Source of the DNA: JAAYWY01 sp050945275
GTDB lineage: Bacteria; Bacillota; DTU030; DUMP01
Assembly: GCA_050945275.1 (NCBI GenBank)
Contig: JBMNSQ010000003.1
Span: 1 to 32,013, forward strand
Reading direction: 5' to 3'
Length of the DNA stretch: 32,013 bases
Under the pieces are notes generated by a model. That model was not told where the DNA came from and did no database searches. It saw nothing but the letters and a program-made list of their open reading frames with translations. The translations under genes were made by a program, and so were the position numbers. Shown here piece by piece: positions 30,736 through 32,013 of the stretch (positions are counted from its first letter, which is position 1; every line of letters starts with the position of its first letter).

Positions 30736-31857
30736 TTATTTTATATACACCCGCGGCACTCGAGAAGTAATACCACAAAGAATCTCGAGATCGATGGTTC
30801 CGCAAAGCTCGGCCAAATCTGCGACCGATATCTCATCATCGCCTTGTTTACCAATGAGCACAACTTCATCACCCAAGGCTACACCTGGCAGATCGGTCAC
30901 ATCGATAATACACTGATCCATACATACTCTACCAACTATCGGACAACGCTTCCCCCTAACCAGCACATAACCTTTGTTAGATAATCCCCGAGGATAGCCA
31001 TCAGCATAACCTATAGGTAACGTCGCCAAAACTCGTTCTGAAGGAGCGGTATAAGTTAGACCGTAACTGATCGCCGTTCCTGCTGAAACAGTTTTCAAAA
31101 AGACAATACGCGTCTTAAGAGTTAATGTGGAATGCAATGTTATTTTTTTTTGACTATCCGGGCCAGGCCAACACCCATACAAAATACAGCCGGGGCGAAC
31201 CATATCAAAATGAGTCTCAGGGAAATCTAATATCCCGGCACTATTTGCCAAGTGCTGACAAGAAAAAACATAACCCTCTTGGCTCAAAGCATTTAGCGCC
31301 TCTTGAAAGTATCTTTCCTGCTGACTAGTGTACTCCTTGTCCAATTCGTCGGCAACAGCAAAGTGACTGAAAACGCCCTCGAACTTAAGTCCCAGCAACC
31401 CGTCCATCTTCTTCATAAAACCGACAGCATCTTCTGGCCTAACGCCAATGCGCCCCATACCAGTATCTATTTTTAAGTGAACTTTAGCCGATTTGTTCAG
31501 TCGCTTAGCAGCCAAGGATAAAGCTTGAGCAAATTCTTCGGTGCATAAAGCCTGGGCAATGTCATAATGGATGGCTGCCTCCACACCTTCACCGGGAATA
31601 TTTGTCCCCATAACTAAAATAGGTAACCTCAACCCAGCTTCACGCAGGGCCACCGCTTCATCTAAGGTTGCTACTGCTAGCCTATCGGTCCCGGCTTCGG
31701 CTAGCGTCTCGGCTATCTCTATTGCTCCATGACCGTATGCATTGGCTTTTACTACAGACATAACTTTAACTTTCGGTCCTACTAACGATTTGATAGCTAC
31801 TAAATTATTCTTTACTCCTCTTAGGTCAATCTCAGCCCATGTTGGACGGAGTGCCAT
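30736..31857 (-). CDS. alr: Alanine racemase
   Basis: A 373-residue fold-type III PLP enzyme. The PLP lysine is K37 in VVKANAYGHG; the second catalytic base Tyr is in the SYGLTYTA segment, and RVCMDQ lies in the C-terminal barrel domain. It makes D-alanine for peptidoglycan from L-alanine. Start ATG at 31857 with TAGGAGG upstream. It ends just before the hisS promoter with no terminator seen, so some readthrough is possible. Spore formers often have two such genes; which role this one has cannot be read here. Confidence 0.97.
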   Translation of the reverse strand: MALRPTWAEIDLRGVKNNLVAIKSLVGPKVKVMSVVKANAYGHGAIEIAETLAEAGTDRLAVATLDEAVALREAGLRLPILVMGTNIPGEGVEAAIHYDIAQALCTEEFAQALSLAAKRLNKSAKVHLKIDTGMGRIGVRPEDAVGFMKKMDGLLGLKFEGVFSHFAVADELDKEYTSQQERYFQEALNALSQEGYVFSCQHLANSAGILDFPETHFDMVRPGCILYGCWPGPDSQKKITLHSTLTLKTRIVFLKTVSAGTAISYGLTYTAPSERVLATLPIGYADGYPRGLSNKGYVLVRGKRCPIVGRVCMDQCIIDVTDLPGVALGDEVVLIGKQGDDEISVADLAELCGTIDLEILCGITSRVPRVYIK

Positions 31858-31952
31858 AAATCACTCGCCTCCTACCAATGATTACTCCCCAAAGTTGATT
31901 CGGTTTCCAACGATCAAATTCCTCCCTTAAATCTCTAAGAACAGATAGTACT

Positions 31953-31984
31953 AGGAAGGGCTGCCCAATACGGCAGCCCTTCCT
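31953..31984. terminator. Strong hairpin upstream of alr, no U-tract
   Basis: A perfect 13-bp stem AGGAAGGGCTGCC/GGCAGCCCTTCCT (31953-31965 with 31972-31984) and a 6-nt loop. No T-run follows on either strand. It probably ends or protects the transcript of a gene beyond the right edge. From 31985 to the edge nothing else is identifiable. Confidence 0.45.
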
Positions 31985-32013
31985 AAAACACGCAAACTTA
32001 TAAAGTTGCTTTG

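Noticed and set aside
31862..31915. Possible short leader peptide before alr, TTG start, about 12 codons ending at the alr ribosome site
   Set aside because: Weak start, no regulatory codon run and no attenuator between it and alr.
31832..32012. Minus-strand frame open from the right edge into the alr start, with a protein-like stretch REEFDRWKPNQLWG
   Set aside because: It passes through a perfect 13-bp hairpin, overlaps the alr ribosome site and has no visible start. A chance frame is more likely, but sequence beyond the edge could change this.
1..32013. CRISPR arrays, tRNA or rRNA genes, insertion sequences, prophage
   Set aside because: No regularly spaced repeats, tRNA-like cloverleafs, transposase genes or phage genes were seen. 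I could only read by eye, so a tRNA scan would be the decisive check.

Overview
This window comes from a spore-forming Firmicute, most likely one of the Clostridia (Peptococcaceae-like). The pointers are the start of a spoIIIA operon, an uninterrupted sigK, a CD1247-type protein, IreB, T-box leaders and an aspS / 6S RNA / tcdA order known from Firmicutes. Most genes lie on the minus strand. The only plus-strand genes are sigK, a DUF1847 gene and a Gfo/Idh/MocA oxidoreductase, between 7.4 and 12.1 kb.

Layout, given left to right; minus-strand transcription runs right to left. 1-1.6 kb: spoIIIAA-AB-AC (AC cut by the edge). 1.6-6.6 kb: tldD, pmbA, a Xaa-Pro peptidase, efp and a zinc-ribbon CD1247 protein, closed by an intrinsic terminator. 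6.7-12.1 kb: yqeG, sigK (plus), a gene remnant, a YczE-like membrane protein, a DUF1847 gene (plus), an AlkA-type glycosylase and a Gfo/Idh/MocA enzyme (plus). 12.2-18.5 kb: the Firmicute block alaS-ireB-ruvX-DUF1292-mltG, with a ferredoxin-type aldo/keto reductase inserted between ireB and ruvX; alaS has a T-box leader. 18.5-19.9 kb: an AI-2E-type membrane protein, a YtxH-like protein and a 59-residue zinc-ribbon protein with their own promoter. 20-23.1 kb: the Fe-S and tRNA-thiolation unit rrf2-nifS-nifU-mnmA. 23.2-26.2 kb: overlapping genes for 5-formyl-THF cyclo-ligase, threonine aldolase and RarA. 26.3-27.3 kb: tcdA preceded by a probable 6S RNA. 27.3-30.7 kb: hisS-aspS behind a second T-box. 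30.7-31.9 kb: alanine racemase.

Transcription units can be read with some confidence because near-consensus sigma-A promoters (about 17-bp spacers) sit just after the preceding gene or terminator in front of rrf2, the zinc-ribbon operon, alaS, the 6S RNA, hisS and, more weakly, mltG and the DUF1847 gene.

The most interesting signal is the hisS-aspS leader. Its specifier loop, aligned with the well-known glyQ T-box, reads AAC (Asn), not a His codon. Its antiterminator bulge UGGC fits a G73 tRNA (Asn or Asp) rather than C73 tRNA-His. The downstream AspRS carries His37 and Gly89, which resemble residues reported for non-discriminating AspRS. Together these suggest an operon that senses tRNA-Asn because its AspRS makes Asp-tRNA-Asn for amidation. 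This is inference, but testable.
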